Shown piece after piece: positions 37,346-46,883 of a stretch of DNA of 64,000 bases. This stretch comes from Chryseobacterium angstadtii. Its GTDB lineage: Bacteria > Bacteroidota > Bacteroidia > Flavobacteriales > Weeksellaceae. Both the position numbers and the translations under genes were made by a program. The notes beneath the pieces are model-generated. The model ran no database searches. It saw nothing but the letters and a program-made list of their open reading frames with translations, and had not been told where the DNA came from. The first letter of the stretch is position 1; each line of letters opens with the position of its first letter. The stretch lies in NCBI RefSeq assembly GCF_001045465.1, contig NZ_LFND01000003.1, positions 1,054,001-1,118,000 on the forward strand, read 5' to 3'.

Positions 37346-39385
37346 TTATTTAACAGGTTTCTGGGCAGCACCTGATGTTTTTTCAGCTGGTGTGTATGTC
37401 ACTTTTGTAATATCAACGGTCATTTCCTTTAGACGTTTTGCAACAGCTTCAGGCATCTCTTTCTGATATCTTCCACCAATAACTTCTGCAAGAAATTTCT
37501 CGGTTTCGGCATACATAGCCATATTGTTTACAGGCTTTCTGAAACCATGTCCTTCATCATCTGCAAGGATATAATTTACTTTTTTTCCTTTATCACGAAG
37601 GGCTATTACAATCTGATCTGCCTCGGCCTGTTTTACTCTTGGATCATTGGCTCCCTGAATAATCAGCAATGGTTTTACAATTTTATCTACACTGAACAGC
37701 GGGCTTGCTTCTTTAATCAGTTTTTTACCTTCTTCAGTTTTGGGATCACCTACCATTCCATACAGGAAAGCACGTCCGGATTCCCAATAAGCAGGAACCG
37801 AGTCCAGAAGTGTGAAAATATTACTAGGGCCTACAATATCTACTCCTCCGGCATACAGGTTGGGTGTGAATGCCAAACCGGCCAGTGTTGCATAGCCTCC
37901 ATAGCTTCCCCCCATAATGACCACTTTGTTTTTATCCGAGACTCCTTTGTCAATAAGGTATTTTACTCCCCAGGTAATATCATCCTGCATCAATTTGCCC
38001 CATTGTAAGTCTCCGCCATTTTTAAATTGTTTACCATAACCACCGCTTGCTCTGAAGTTAGGCTGTAATACGGCATATCCTCTGTTGGCTAAAAACTGTA
38101 CGGTAGCGTTATAACCCCAATAATCTCTTGGTCCTTTTGGTCCTCCGTGAACCAAAACAACTGTCGGAAGATTTTTTCCTGTTGATCCTGTAGGTACCGT
38201 TAAATAAGCCGGAATTTCAAGTCCATCGCTACTTTTATAAGTAATCGGGGTCATAGAAGCCAGATACTTTTCTACTTTTTTCAGCTCAGTTCTCGGAGTA
38301 TACTGGAAGATCAGTTCTTTCGTTTTAGCATCGAAAAAATAAGCTTCGGAAGCATATTTGTCTCCCCAAACAGAGATCAGGAATTTAGAATAGTCTTTCG
38401 TAGAGCTTGAAAAATCAACTTCTCTTCCCGGGAATTTACTTTGAAGAAATTTATAATTCGCTTCCCATGTTTTGTCTTTCCAATAGTTTTCCGTTTTATC
38501 TCCTGTGTATGTTGTGGAAATCATTTTTCTTGTATTTCTATCCATGAATAAACCTCCGAAGTCAACTTTTCCTTTCGGATCAGCTTCAATTTTTGTCATC
38601 TCTTTGGTTTTTGGATCCATAAGAAACAACGTGGATTTATCCAGATTTCCTTTATCCGTTACCAGATAGAATTTTGAATTATCTTCATTCCAGCTGGGAA
38701 TATAAGCACCTTCCGTTACCAATGTTTCATAGATAGGAGTCAGTTTGTCGCCTTCTTTATACAGGAACTGAGTTACCCCTTTTTCATCGGTCTTAGACAG
38801 AATTCGTAGCTTTTCGTCCCAATCGAATTCATATCCTGTAATGCGGTCTTTATTTTCATAGATCTTTTTCAGTTCACCGGTAGAAATTTTTAATGAATAC
38901 AGGTCGTGCCATGCTTTATCGCGGTTATTCAATCCGATCATCATTAAATCAGGATCTTTTTTACTGACCATCTGAATCTGAGCCGTCACTTCATTAAGTG
39001 GAGTCAGATTTCTTGACTCGGGAACACCTTTGGTAGCATTTGCAGTAGGATCCACGGCAAAAATATTCATATTTTCATCTCCGTTTTTGTCTTTTACATA
39101 CAGGATGTATTTTCCGTTTTCGGACCAAAAATATCCTGCCAGCGGGCGCTTGCTGTCTGTCAGCGGACGGGCTTTATCAAAAGGTTCATCTACTTTTTTC
39201 ACCCAGATATTCATGATCCCTTCATATTGTTTCATAAATGAGATCCATTTTCCATCCGGGCTCAGCTGTCCGCCGGAAATTTCGGGATTTCCGTAAAATA
39301 ATTCTCTGTCCAGCAATGGGACTTCCTGTGCGTATGTGGTTTGTAATCCTATCATTAAGATGAGTACATAGAATATTTTTTTCAT
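37346..39385 (-). CDS. Secreted S9 family prolyl oligopeptidase-like peptidase
   Basis: 679 residues. Signal peptide about 1-19 (TTYAQ). Residues about 30-400 form a beta-propeller with WD-like strands ([34 protein letters not shown]). The C-terminal alpha/beta hydrolase domain has the nucleophile S494 in MGGSYGGYA, the aspartate in [13 protein letters not shown] and the histidine in [10 protein letters not shown]. The family cleaves short peptides, often after proline. Export and the propeller suggest peptide scavenging in the periplasm. No T9SS domain. Confidence 0.92.
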   Translation of the reverse strand: MKKIFYVLILMIGLQTTYAQEVPLLDRELFYGNPEISGGQLSPDGKWISFMKQYEGIMNIWVKKVDEPFDKARPLTDSKRPLAGYFWSENGKYILYVKDKNGDENMNIFAVDPTANATKGVPESRNLTPLNEVTAQIQMVSKKDPDLMMIGLNNRDKAWHDLYSLKISTGELKKIYENKDRITGYEFDWDEKLRILSKTDEKGVTQFLYKEGDKLTPIYETLVTEGAYIPSWNEDNSKFYLVTDKGNLDKSTLFLMDPKTKEMTKIEADPKGKVDFGGLFMDRNTRKMISTTYTGDKTENYWKDKTWEANYKFLQSKFPGREVDFSSSTKDYSKFLISVWGDKYASEAYFFDAKTKELIFQYTPRTELKKVEKYLASMTPITYKSSDGLEIPAYLTVPTGSTGKNLPTVVLVHGGPKGPRDYWGYNATVQFLANRGYAVLQPNFRASGGYGKQFKNGGDLQWGKLMQDDITWGVKYLIDKGVSDKNKVVIMGGSYGGYATLAGLAFTPNLYAGGVDIVGPSNIFTLLDSVPAYWESGRAFLYGMVGDPKTEEGKKLIKEASPLFSVDKIVKPLLIIQGANDPRVKQAEADQIVIALRDKGKKVNYILADDEGHGFRKPVNNMAMYAETEKFLAEVIGGRYQKEMPEAVAKRLKEMTVDITKVTYTPAEKTSGAAQKPVK

Positions 39386-39635
39386 TTTTTAATTTTTCGT
39401 ACTTAAATATATGAAAAATACCATTCCATTTTAAAGCTTGAAAAAAAAACAAATGTAAAGGTTAATTCGTTGAATATTATTAATTTAAAATAATAGTTTA
39501 TTTTATTTTTTAAACAAAAGCAACAATGTTGCAATTATAATTTTTATTCGTTTATTTTAAAATTATATGGATAAAACTCCTTATTTAAAAAGAGAGAAAG
39601 TATTTTATGGAGAAAAAGCTCATTAAGAGCCCTAA

Positions 39636-40754
39636 TTATAATTCCAGCTGAACAATTTTTTCTGCCAGTTTCCGGTTGGTGCTTCCGGGGATAAGCTGCA
39701 TCAAGAAGTTCCGTAAAGAATTTCCTTTTTCCCATTGAGAGATCTTTCCGATTTTCCAACTTGTACTTACGATATGATCTACTTTCTTTCTTCTGATTCT
39801 TTGAAACTCCTTAAAAACTTGATTGAAATCCGTTGTGTTTTCCAATAATCTTCCAATAATGTAGGCATCTTCAATGGCCTGGCAGGCTCCCTGACCCATA
39901 TTAGGAGTTGTTGCATGAGCGGCATCTCCAATCAGGCAGAGGTTTTGAGAATACCAGGCTGGAATAGGAGACAGGTCAATAATATCATTTAGAATAATAT
40001 TTGTTGCTAAAGTAGCTTCAAGAATGTTTAAAACAAGCGGGTGAAATTCCTGAAAATTTTCAGAGATATCTAAGTAGCGTTTGTATTTTTGCTCATTAAC
40101 CAAAGCATACCAATACACCCTTTTCTCTGAGATCTTTACAAAACCGAAACGTTTCCCTTTTCCCCAGATTTCAAAAGCTTCATGATTAAATTTTTCGGGT
40201 AACTCAAATTCAGCCAATCCCCGCCAGCATTTCTGCCCTGCATTCCGTATGCTTCCTGTCTTCAGAATCTGATTCCGGATGTTTGATTTGATGCCGTCAG
40301 CACCAAAGACAATCTGGCTTTCTGTCCGGGTTCCGTTGTCAAAATATAAAGAATAATTCTCCGTTTTTTCAATCTTATTCAAAGAATGATCAAGTTTAAT
40401 ATGCTTATAGCCTATATTTTCAGCCAGAATTTTCTGAAGTTCAGCTCTGTGAATGGCTACATTACAGGAATTGTATTTTTTTTCCAGCGGAAGAATATTG
40501 GTTTGGGTAATCGGTTTTAAGGACTCATCCGTTATAGAAATTCCATGGATTTTATTTCCTGCATTTTCAATTTTTTCTTTCATGCCCAAACGGTCGAAGA
40601 TCTGCATGGCATTGATAGCCATCATAATTCCTGCTCCCACAGGTTTTATTTCCGCGGCGGATTCATAGATCGTAAAGTCCAGTCCATGTTGTTTTAGAGT
40701 ATTTCCCAAAGCCAGGCCTCCGATTCCAGCTCCTATGATTGAAATGCTGTTCAT
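39636..40754 (-). CDS. FAD-dependent monooxygenase (PHBH fold)
   Basis: 372 residues. The N-terminal ISIIGAGIGGLALGNTLKQHGLDFTIYE binds the FAD ADP part (GxGxxG at 8-13). IVFGADGIKSNIRNQI and CLIGDAAHATTPNMGQGACQAIEDAYIIGRLL are the other two FAD motifs of aromatic hydroxylases such as UbiH, salicylate hydroxylase and TetX. The substrate is unknown. Quinone biosynthesis and antibiotic modification are both possible; no neighbour decides. It is followed upstream by a GNAT gene on the same strand, 21 bases apart. Confidence 0.88.
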   Translation of the reverse strand: MNSISIIGAGIGGLALGNTLKQHGLDFTIYESAAEIKPVGAGIMMAINAMQIFDRLGMKEKIENAGNKIHGISITDESLKPITQTNILPLEKKYNSCNVAIHRAELQKILAENIGYKHIKLDHSLNKIEKTENYSLYFDNGTRTESQIVFGADGIKSNIRNQILKTGSIRNAGQKCWRGLAEFELPEKFNHEAFEIWGKGKRFGFVKISEKRVYWYALVNEQKYKRYLDISENFQEFHPLVLNILEATLATNIILNDIIDLSPIPAWYSQNLCLIGDAAHATTPNMGQGACQAIEDAYIIGRLLENTTDFNQVFKEFQRIRRKKVDHIVSTSWKIGKISQWEKGNSLRNFLMQLIPGSTNRKLAEKIVQLEL

Positions 40755-40775
40755 AAGGATTGATTTCTGATCTTG

Positions 40776-41273
40776 TTATAAGGTTAAAATATAGTTTTCA
40801 GATACCTTTTTAAAACCATATTTATTAAAAAAATGATGAGCTCCGGCATTGTCAGTCCCGCTTTCCAGCATCATAAAGCTGATATTCCAAGATTTGGATT
40901 CCTCTAAAGCCTTCTCCAGCAGTGTGCTTCCCAGTGACTGTCCTCTTAAAGAACCATCCAATAACATATCTTCCAGTATGGCATAGTTTTTAAATCCATT
41001 AACGATATTAAAAATCAACATTCCAACGATTTTTCTATCCCCGTTTTCAGCAATCAGGATTTTTAACTTTGAATTTTGATCCTCATCAAATCCGGACTCA
41101 AATTGTTTCGTTAAAATGGTTTTAAGATCAGGACTCCAGTGATTGGCATCTAAGGCTCTTCCGTAAATAATTTCACTGTGCGAAATATAGGAATCTGTTT
41201 TGTGGGTGATGAAAAAGTCTACCAATTCTTCAGTTCTGATTGCATTATCAAGCCATTTCGTGGTATAATTCAT
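40776..41273 (-). CDS. GNAT family N-acetyltransferase
   Basis: 165 residues. The acetyl-CoA-binding region reads LEDMLLDGSLRGQSLGSTLLEKALEESK, with the R/Q-x-x-G-x-G/S motif A as RGQSLGS, and the C-terminus AGAHHFFNKYGFKKVSENYIL is motif B. The N-terminus (ITHKTDSYISHSEIIYG) is not distinctive. Substrate unknown. It lies 3 bases from the lipoprotein gene upstream and 21 from the monooxygenase gene downstream, suggesting a three-gene unit. Confidence 0.85.
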   Translation of the reverse strand: MNYTTKWLDNAIRTEELVDFFITHKTDSYISHSEIIYGRALDANHWSPDLKTILTKQFESGFDEDQNSKLKILIAENGDRKIVGMLIFNIVNGFKNYAILEDMLLDGSLRGQSLGSTLLEKALEESKSWNISFMMLESGTDNAGAHHFFNKYGFKKVSENYILTL

Positions 41274-41276
41274 TTT

Positions 41277-41870
41277 TTATTTAAGATTTTTCAGTTCGTT
41301 CACCAATTGGTTCTGTTTATTGATGAGAGTTTCAAGGCTGTCTGTTTTCAGAGGATGCCCGTTTTGGTATTTTTCTATTTCAGGAAGTGTTTTTCTGATT
41401 TTAAAAGCAGTATACAGATTGTTGATGTCATCATTGCTCTTATTCACTTTTCCGATGAGCTCTTTTACTTTGCTTATCTTCTGATCGTATTGATCGGCGC
41501 TTATTTTAATCTCCTTTTGAATCTGCTGTTTCAGAAGAGAATCTTTAATACTTGCCGCCTGCTGATGGGCATCAAGATAAAAAGACTCTGATTTCTGCAG
41601 GGTTTGGCCGTAAATTGCTAAAACATTTCTGCTTTCTTCAAAAGATTCGATGAGTTTATTGTCAAAGGCTTTCAATTTTTTATCATTTTTCATCAGCTCA
41701 GAATATATCTTATCAATCATATTTTCGTTCCGATAACTTTTTATAGAGCCTGACACAGAAGATTCTGCATTGTCTACGGCGTTTTCTACAATCGGAGTAT
41801 TCCGGGACTTATTTTCTTTGCAGGAAAAGATGGACAAAGCCAATGCGGTTGTGAAAAGTATTTTTTTCAT
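41277..41870 (-). CDS. Predicted lipoprotein with coiled-coil regions
   Basis: 197 residues. The N-terminus MKKILFTTALALSIFSCKENK has a lipobox ending at C17. The mature chain is almost wholly helical and charged (YSELMKNDKKLKAFDNKLIESFEESRN; QIQKEIKISADQYDQKISKVKELIGKVNK) and is likely an extended periplasmic coiled coil. No family recognised. First gene of the apparent unit with the GNAT and monooxygenase genes. Confidence 0.65.
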   Translation of the reverse strand: MKKILFTTALALSIFSCKENKSRNTPIVENAVDNAESSVSGSIKSYRNENMIDKIYSELMKNDKKLKAFDNKLIESFEESRNVLAIYGQTLQKSESFYLDAHQQAASIKDSLLKQQIQKEIKISADQYDQKISKVKELIGKVNKSNDDINNLYTAFKIRKTLPEIEKYQNGHPLKTDSLETLINKQNQLVNELKNLK

Positions 41871-42069
41871 ATGTTTTTGATTTGGTGTAATACGAGGTTT
41901 ATTTATTTCTAACGGTATGCAGTGTGTTCCTGGTTACCATAGAATTAGTAGCAAAATACCAGCAGATGTTAAAAAATAATTGTCCTCACTTCCAAAATTA
42001 AGGATTTTTTATATTCCCACATCTTCTCCTGGAGGGTTTTCGTGTGTCAGTTTTTGCAGTTGTATCCAA

Positions 42070-42097
42070 TAAAAAAGCAGGAAGAAGACTTCCTGCA
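42070..42097 (-). terminator. Terminator of the M28 peptidase cluster
   Basis: GCAGGAAG (42077-42084) and CTTCCTGC (42089-42096) form a perfect 8-bp stem with a four-base loop. On the minus strand it is followed by TTTTTT. It lies just downstream of the last peptidase gene. Confidence 0.85.
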
Positions 42098-42129
42098 GTA
42101 TTATTTTGAATGGATTGTAAAGGTTGGGA

Positions 42130-43317
42130 TTATCTTTCGATTAAAACCTTTCGTACAGCTTTTTGACCATCAGCATTGATAATTCCAATATAGGCTCCTG
42201 CTGCCAGTCCGGAAATATTAATCTTTGTTTCATTATTCTTTTTAAGGAGTAATTTTCCTGAAAGATCTGTAATTTCAAAACTGAAGTCTTTTACATTTTT
42301 ATCCGGAAGTTCAATATTGATCAAGTCTTTTGACGGATTCGGATACAGGGATACTGCTTCAAGAGAAGAATTTGAAGTCTCTTCTTTGGTATTGAGCATA
42401 AGGGAATTTACAGTAGAGGCCACTGCAAAATGTTGAAGGGCTCCTACTGTGGCCTTTCCAATTTTGTAGATATAAACAGGATCTGTGTTGGCAAAAGTAT
42501 CATTGGATGTATGCGGATAGCTGCTTCTTATTCTTTCAAAAAAGCCTGTAATCACTTCACCTTTTCTTTCAAAAGGAATATAATCTGTGTCTTCCGCAGG
42601 ATCTACAGCAGTCTGAAGAGGAGAGTACAGAGCAGTACAGTTTCTAAGCTCCTGTGTTACTGTTGCAGAGGCTGCATTATTGCTTGTTGGTCCCGCTTGG
42701 TCCTGATCGCAATATACGGTGTTGTTATTATTACCCATAACGCCTCCTACCTGATCAAGATTAAATACAAGTTTAATATCCAGGACTCTGGTACCATTCT
42801 GATAGGCTACATTGTTGACATAATGGCTGCTTCCTCTTAATCCCTGTTCTTCGCCGGAAAAGTGGATGAACTTAATGGAATACTCCGTAGGAACGTTTCT
42901 TAAAATTCTTGCCGCTTCCAGAATAATTGAAGTTCCGCTTCCGTTATCGTTCACGCCAGGGCCATTAATACTGTCAAAATGCCCGCAGATAATAACATAT
43001 TTATTAGGATAAACGGTTCCGGTTTTAGTAATCACCAGATTCTTTGAACTTGTGCTTCCGTAAGTAAAAGGATCTTCCACAATCTGGCTTGCAGAATACC
43101 CGTAAGAAATGTACTTATTTTTAATCCAGGTCAGAGCATTGGCGTTATTCACAGAGCCTGTAGTTTTTATTCCTAAATTGGAAAACCCTTGAAGGTTGGT
43201 TGTAATATTGCTCTGCGAAACCAGATTAGCCCTATCCTGATAAGCCTGGATAAAAGTCTGTGACTTCATACCGGATACCGATAGAGCAACAGACATAAGA
43301 ATGATTGCTTTTTTCAT
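42130..43317 (-). CDS. Secreted M28 metallopeptidase with T9SS sorting domain (copy 3 of a tandem set)
   Basis: 395 residues; signal peptide about 1-20. Zinc-aminopeptidase core: CGHFDS (H113), GVNDNGSGTS (D124, bridging), FSGEEQGLRGS (E156/E157, catalytic and ligand), LDQVGG (D188), and a late histidine in YPHTSNDTFA. The C-terminus from about 320 (VSLYPNPSKDLINIELPD...KVLIER) is a type A T9SS sorting domain, so the protein is exported across the outer membrane. It is closely similar to the two peptidases upstream. Confidence 0.93.
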   Translation of the reverse strand: MKKAIILMSVALSVSGMKSQTFIQAYQDRANLVSQSNITTNLQGFSNLGIKTTGSVNNANALTWIKNKYISYGYSASQIVEDPFTYGSTSSKNLVITKTGTVYPNKYVIICGHFDSINGPGVNDNGSGTSIILEAARILRNVPTEYSIKFIHFSGEEQGLRGSSHYVNNVAYQNGTRVLDIKLVFNLDQVGGVMGNNNNTVYCDQDQAGPTSNNAASATVTQELRNCTALYSPLQTAVDPAEDTDYIPFERKGEVITGFFERIRSSYPHTSNDTFANTDPVYIYKIGKATVGALQHFAVASTVNSLMLNTKEETSNSSLEAVSLYPNPSKDLINIELPDKNVKDFSFEITDLSGKLLLKKNNETKINISGLAAGAYIGIINADGQKAVRKVLIER

Positions 43318-43361
43318 TGTAATTATATTTAGTGGTTTGTGGTGTAGGTTATAAAATGAAA

Positions 43362-43384
43362 GGCCCTAAGCAAAAGCCAGGGCC
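43362..43384 (-). terminator. Hairpin between M28 copies 2 and 3
   Basis: GGCCCT (43362-43367) and AGGGCC (43379-43384) form a 6-bp GC-rich stem with an 11-base loop, in the 76-base gap between the genes. The T-run is weak, so partial read-through is likely. Confidence 0.5.
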
Positions 43385-43393
43385 TGTTGATGA

Positions 43394-44569
43394 TTATTTT
43401 TCAATAATTATTTTTCTTGTGATGTTGCTGCCTTCGGCTTTCACCGTGCATAAATAGATTCCATTGGCAATACGTGAAATATTGATCCGTGCCTGATTTT
43501 CTTCTTTCAGTAAAGGATTTCCTGCCAGATCCGTAATTTCAACCGTAAACGTCTTTATTTTTGAATCGGGAAGTTCAACAGTAAGGATATCTTTTACCGG
43601 ATTGGGATACAATTTTACGGTTTCTAAACTCTTCGCAGGACTTTCTTTAGCTGCAGAAACAGTTGTGGAAGCCGTTGCAAAATGCTGCATGGCCCCTACG
43701 GCAGCTTTAGCTACTTTGAATACATATACAGGATCTACATTCGCAAAGGTATCATTCACGGTATGCTCAGTATAACTTCTGGTAGATTCATAAAAACCTG
43801 TAATTACATATCCTTTTTGCTCAAAAGGCATATAATCGGAGGAATAAGCGCTTGCAATACTGGTCTGAAGAGGAGAGTACAGGGTAGTACATGTTGCCAG
43901 CTGCTGTGTCATTGTATTGGAAGTGGCATTGTTTCCGGATTGTCCGCCGGTATCTCTTTCACAGATAATTTTGTTATTGGTGTTTCCAAGTTTCCCGCCT
44001 ACCTGATCAAGATTGAAAACCAGCTTGATATCCAGTTTTTTTACGCCACTCTGAAAAGCGACATTGTTGGCATAATAAGAACTTCCGTATAAACCTTGCT
44101 CTTCACCGGAAAAGTGAATGAATTTAATGGAATATTCTGTTGGAACATCTTTTAAAATTCTGGCAGCTTCCAGAATAGCAGAAGTCCCGCTTCCGTTGTC
44201 ATTCACGCCCGGACCTGTAACGGTATCGAAATGGCCGCAGATAATGACATACTTATCAGGGTAGAGGGTTCCTGTTTTGGTTATTACCAGATTTTTCGTG
44301 CTGGTACTTCCGAACGTAAAAGGATTTTCTACGATCTGGCTGGCAGTATACCCATAAGAGGTGTACTTGTTTTTAATCCAGGTCAGTGTATTGGCATTAT
44401 TCACCGATCCGGAAGTCTTGACCCCTAAATTGGCAAACTCCTGAAGATTGGTGGTGATATTGGTTTGAGATACCAGATCTGCCCTGTTTTTGTAGGCCTG
44501 AATGAGGGTTTGTGCGCTGAAGCTGCCACAGGCTGCTGCAACACATAAAAATGTAGTCAACTTTTTCAT
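43394..44569 (-). CDS. Secreted M28 metallopeptidase with T9SS sorting domain (copy 2)
   Basis: 391 residues; signal peptide about 1-19. Same order of zinc motifs as its neighbours: CGHFDT, GVNDNGSGTS, FSGEEQGLYGS, LDQVGG and a histidine in YTEHTVNDTFA. The C-terminal sorting domain begins near 318 (VKLYPNPVKDILTVELPD) and ends KIIIEK. Sequence identity to the third copy is high over the catalytic part, so the cluster arose by recent tandem duplication. Physiological substrates unknown. Confidence 0.93.
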   Translation of the reverse strand: MKKLTTFLCVAAACGSFSAQTLIQAYKNRADLVSQTNITTNLQEFANLGVKTSGSVNNANTLTWIKNKYTSYGYTASQIVENPFTFGSTSTKNLVITKTGTLYPDKYVIICGHFDTVTGPGVNDNGSGTSAILEAARILKDVPTEYSIKFIHFSGEEQGLYGSSYYANNVAFQSGVKKLDIKLVFNLDQVGGKLGNTNNKIICERDTGGQSGNNATSNTMTQQLATCTTLYSPLQTSIASAYSSDYMPFEQKGYVITGFYESTRSYTEHTVNDTFANVDPVYVFKVAKAAVGAMQHFATASTTVSAAKESPAKSLETVKLYPNPVKDILTVELPDSKIKTFTVEITDLAGNPLLKEENQARINISRIANGIYLCTVKAEGSNITRKIIIEK

Positions 44570-44602
44570 CTTAAAATTTTGTTTGTGGTGTGTGTGTTGG
44601 TG

Positions 44603-45775
44603 TTATTTTTCGATAATGATTTTTTTGGTTATGCTGTTTTTGTCAGATTTTACGGTTACCATATATACTCCGTTCATCAAAGCTGAAGTATTTATTTTTT
44701 TCTCACTTTCTGCATTAATTAACAGACGGCCGTTCATATCACTGATTTCAACCTGGAAATTTTTGTTTTCTTTCGGAAGTTCAATATGAAGGACATCCTG
44801 AGCCGGATTAGGATAAATTTTGATGGTTTCCAATGGATTGTCAGCGTATACTTCATCCGTCCCCAGAGTACTGGAAGCACCTGCATAATGTTGAAGAGCA
44901 CCCAATGCTGCTTTTCCTACATTGAAAACATATACAGGATCTATATTGGCAAAAGTGTCGTTTACGGTATGTTCATTATGGCTTCTCGTTGTTTCATAAA
45001 AACCTGTAATAATATCTCCTTTATTTTCAAATGAAATATAATCTGAAGCATAAGCGTTGGACATGGTTGGCTGGAGTGGGGAATAAAGGGTAGTGCATGT
45101 AGCTAACTCCTGAGTCACTGCCAGTGATGCCGCATTATTACCCGTCTGTCCGCTCTGATCGCTTTCGCAGGTAATATTGCTGTTTACATTGCCTATTTTT
45201 CCGCCTACCTGGTCTATATTGAAAACAAGTTTCAGATTAACCTGGCGTGCGTTGTTCTGGAATATTACATTGTTCACATAATGTTTACTCCCTAAAAGTC
45301 CCTGTTCTTCTCCGGAAAAGTGGATGAATTTAATGGAGTAATCGGTAGGAACATCTTTTAAAATCCTTGCTGCTTCCAGTAAAATAGAAGTTCCGCTGCC
45401 ATTATCACTTACTCCGGGACCTGTAACGGTATCATAGTGCCCACAGATAACTACGTAGGTATTGGGATAAAGAGTTCCTGTTTTGGTTATAATTAAATTC
45501 TTAGAGGTAGAAGCCCCATAAGTGAAAGCGTCTTCGGTAATCTGGCTGGCAGTGTATCCGTAAGATTCGTATTTAGCTTTGAGCCAATTCAGCGCATTTG
45601 TATTTTCAACAGAACCTGTGGTTTTTACCCCAAGATCACTGAATTGCTGAAGGTTTGATGTGATGTTGGCCTGCGTTATTTTATCAACTCTCGTCTGGTA
45701 AGCCTGTATAAAATTCTGGGCCTGAAGGCTGTAAGCTGATAAAGAAAGAAGAATAATAGTCGATATTTTTTTCAC
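44603..45775 (-). CDS. Secreted M28 metallopeptidase with T9SS sorting domain (copy 1)
   Basis: 390 residues; signal peptide about 1-19 (SLQAQ). Motifs CGHYDT, GVSDNGSGTS, FSGEEQGLLGS, IDQVGG and HNEHTVNDTFA. The sorting domain starts near 318 (IKIYPNPAQDVLHIELPK) and ends KIIIEK. It is first in the transcribed order and the most diverged of the three in the linker. It lies 33 bases from copy 2, suggesting co-transcription from upstream of 45775. Confidence 0.93.
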   Translation of the reverse strand: MKKISTIILLSLSAYSLQAQNFIQAYQTRVDKITQANITSNLQQFSDLGVKTTGSVENTNALNWLKAKYESYGYTASQITEDAFTYGASTSKNLIITKTGTLYPNTYVVICGHYDTVTGPGVSDNGSGTSILLEAARILKDVPTDYSIKFIHFSGEEQGLLGSKHYVNNVIFQNNARQVNLKLVFNIDQVGGKIGNVNSNITCESDQSGQTGNNAASLAVTQELATCTTLYSPLQPTMSNAYASDYISFENKGDIITGFYETTRSHNEHTVNDTFANIDPVYVFNVGKAALGALQHYAGASSTLGTDEVYADNPLETIKIYPNPAQDVLHIELPKENKNFQVEISDMNGRLLINAESEKKINTSALMNGVYMVTVKSDKNSITKKIIIEK

Positions 45776-45962
45776 TTTTCACTAAAATTTTAAAGATTTA
45801 ATAATTCAACAAATGTAGATAATAAAAATCAATTTTATTTTATGCAAAAAGGAAAAATTCTGTAATCCGGCTTTATTTTTTCTAACGTGTTTGAAAGGGT
45901 TAATTTTAATCTATATTATTGATTTTTTAGTGAATAAAAATCACATCAGATTATTAGAAATA

Positions 45963-45990
45963 AAAAAATCCCGAGCATAGCCCGGGATTA
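45963..45990 (-). terminator. Terminator after rplT
   Basis: AATCCCG (45967-45973) and CGGGATT (45983-45989) pair. On the minus strand a run of T follows. Confidence 0.8.
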
Positions 45991-46013
45991 TATTGATAAC
46001 AAAAAATTCTACA

Positions 46014-46358
46014 TTATTTTACTTGATCTACAACTGCTTTGAAAGCTTCAGGGTGATTCATTGCTAAATCTGCTAAAACTTTTCTGTTAAGCTCAATGTT
46101 GTTCTTTTTAAGAGCTCCCATAAATTGAGAGTAAGACATTCCGTGCTCTCTAGCTCCCGCGTTGATACGAGTGATCCAAAGTGCTCTGAAATTTCTTTTC
46201 TTCTCTTTTCTTCCACGGTAAGCATATTGCATTGCTTTTTCTACCGCGTTTTTAGCTACTGTCCAAACGTTCTTTCTTCTACCGAAAAAACCTTTAGCTT
46301 GCTTAATAATTTTTTTTCTGCGAGCTCTTGAAGCTACTGCATTTACTGATCTTGGCAT
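46014..46358 (-). CDS. rplT: 50S ribosomal protein L20
   Basis: 114 residues, the standard length. [55 protein letters not shown] is the conserved basic N-terminal helix that binds 23S rRNA, followed by the globular domain with [21 protein letters not shown]. Assembly protein of the large subunit. It follows rpmI after 119 bases. Confidence 0.98.
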   Translation of the reverse strand: MPRSVNAVASRARRKKIIKQAKGFFGRRKNVWTVAKNAVEKAMQYAYRGRKEKKRNFRALWITRINAGAREHGMSYSQFMGALKKNNIELNRKVLADLAMNHPEAFKAVVDQVK

Positions 46359-46477
46359 AATTTAAATTGTTTTTTTGAAAAGGGCGGCAGTTTAAACTGC
46401 TCTTAGTGGCACCGTTTCAGGGTTAAATTGTTGAATTTGTTTTGAATTCTTATAAACCGAATATAGATTTATAAAAA

Positions 46478-46675
46478 CTACTTAATTGCTAATTGACGTA
46501 GAACGCTTTTCGTGTCCACAGCAGCAACGTAAGAAGTCTGCGTAAGATTTCTCTTCTGCTTAGTTTCTTTCTTAGTTAAGATGTGGCTTTTGAAAGCATT
46601 TTTTCTTTTAATCTTCCCAGTTCCGGTAAGTTTAAAACGCTTTTTAGCACCTGATTTCGTTTTTAATTTTGGCAT
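46478..46675 (-). CDS. rpmI: 50S ribosomal protein L35
   Basis: 65 residues. [50 protein letters not shown] is the typical L35 sequence. First gene of the rpmI-rplT unit. In most bacteria infC lies directly before it; here an alpha/beta hydrolase gene intervenes, so this unit needs its own promoter. Confidence 0.97.
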   Translation of the reverse strand: MPKLKTKSGAKKRFKLTGTGKIKRKNAFKSHILTKKETKQKRNLTQTSYVAAVDTKSVLRQLAIK

Positions 46676-46748
46676 TGTTCTGCTTTTTTATTGTTTTGTT
46701 ATCAATATCTTGTCTTTGATTCCTGCAATACGTAGGATTTACAGTTTG

Positions 46749-46756
46749 CAAAGATA
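46749..46756 (-). promoter_or_regulatory. Probable -7 element for rpmI-rplT
   Basis: On the minus strand TATCTTTG (46756-46749) matches TANNTTTG. A TTG lies 15 nt upstream, which is shorter than the usual spacing. Expected leader is about 65-70 nt. Confidence 0.5.
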
Positions 46757-46816
46757 CAAAAAAAATCAATCCAAACTTTTATTATCTGTGATTTTATCGG
46801 AGTTATATGATAAAAA

Positions 46817-46840
46817 AGCCGTCTCTGTTGAGAAACGGCT
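46817..46840 (-). terminator. Terminator after the alpha/beta hydrolase
   Basis: AGCCGTCTC pairs with GAGAAACGGCT (two-base bulge); on the minus strand the stem is followed by TTTTTT. It isolates the hydrolase from rpmI. Confidence 0.75.
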
Positions 46841-46883
46841 CTATATTAAAAATATTTTTTGAAGATGTTTTCAACAATAATTA

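Noticed and set aside
42130..45775. Transposon or composite element
   Set aside because: The repeated sequences are full peptidase genes with intact motifs; there is no transposase, terminal repeat or target duplication at the edges.
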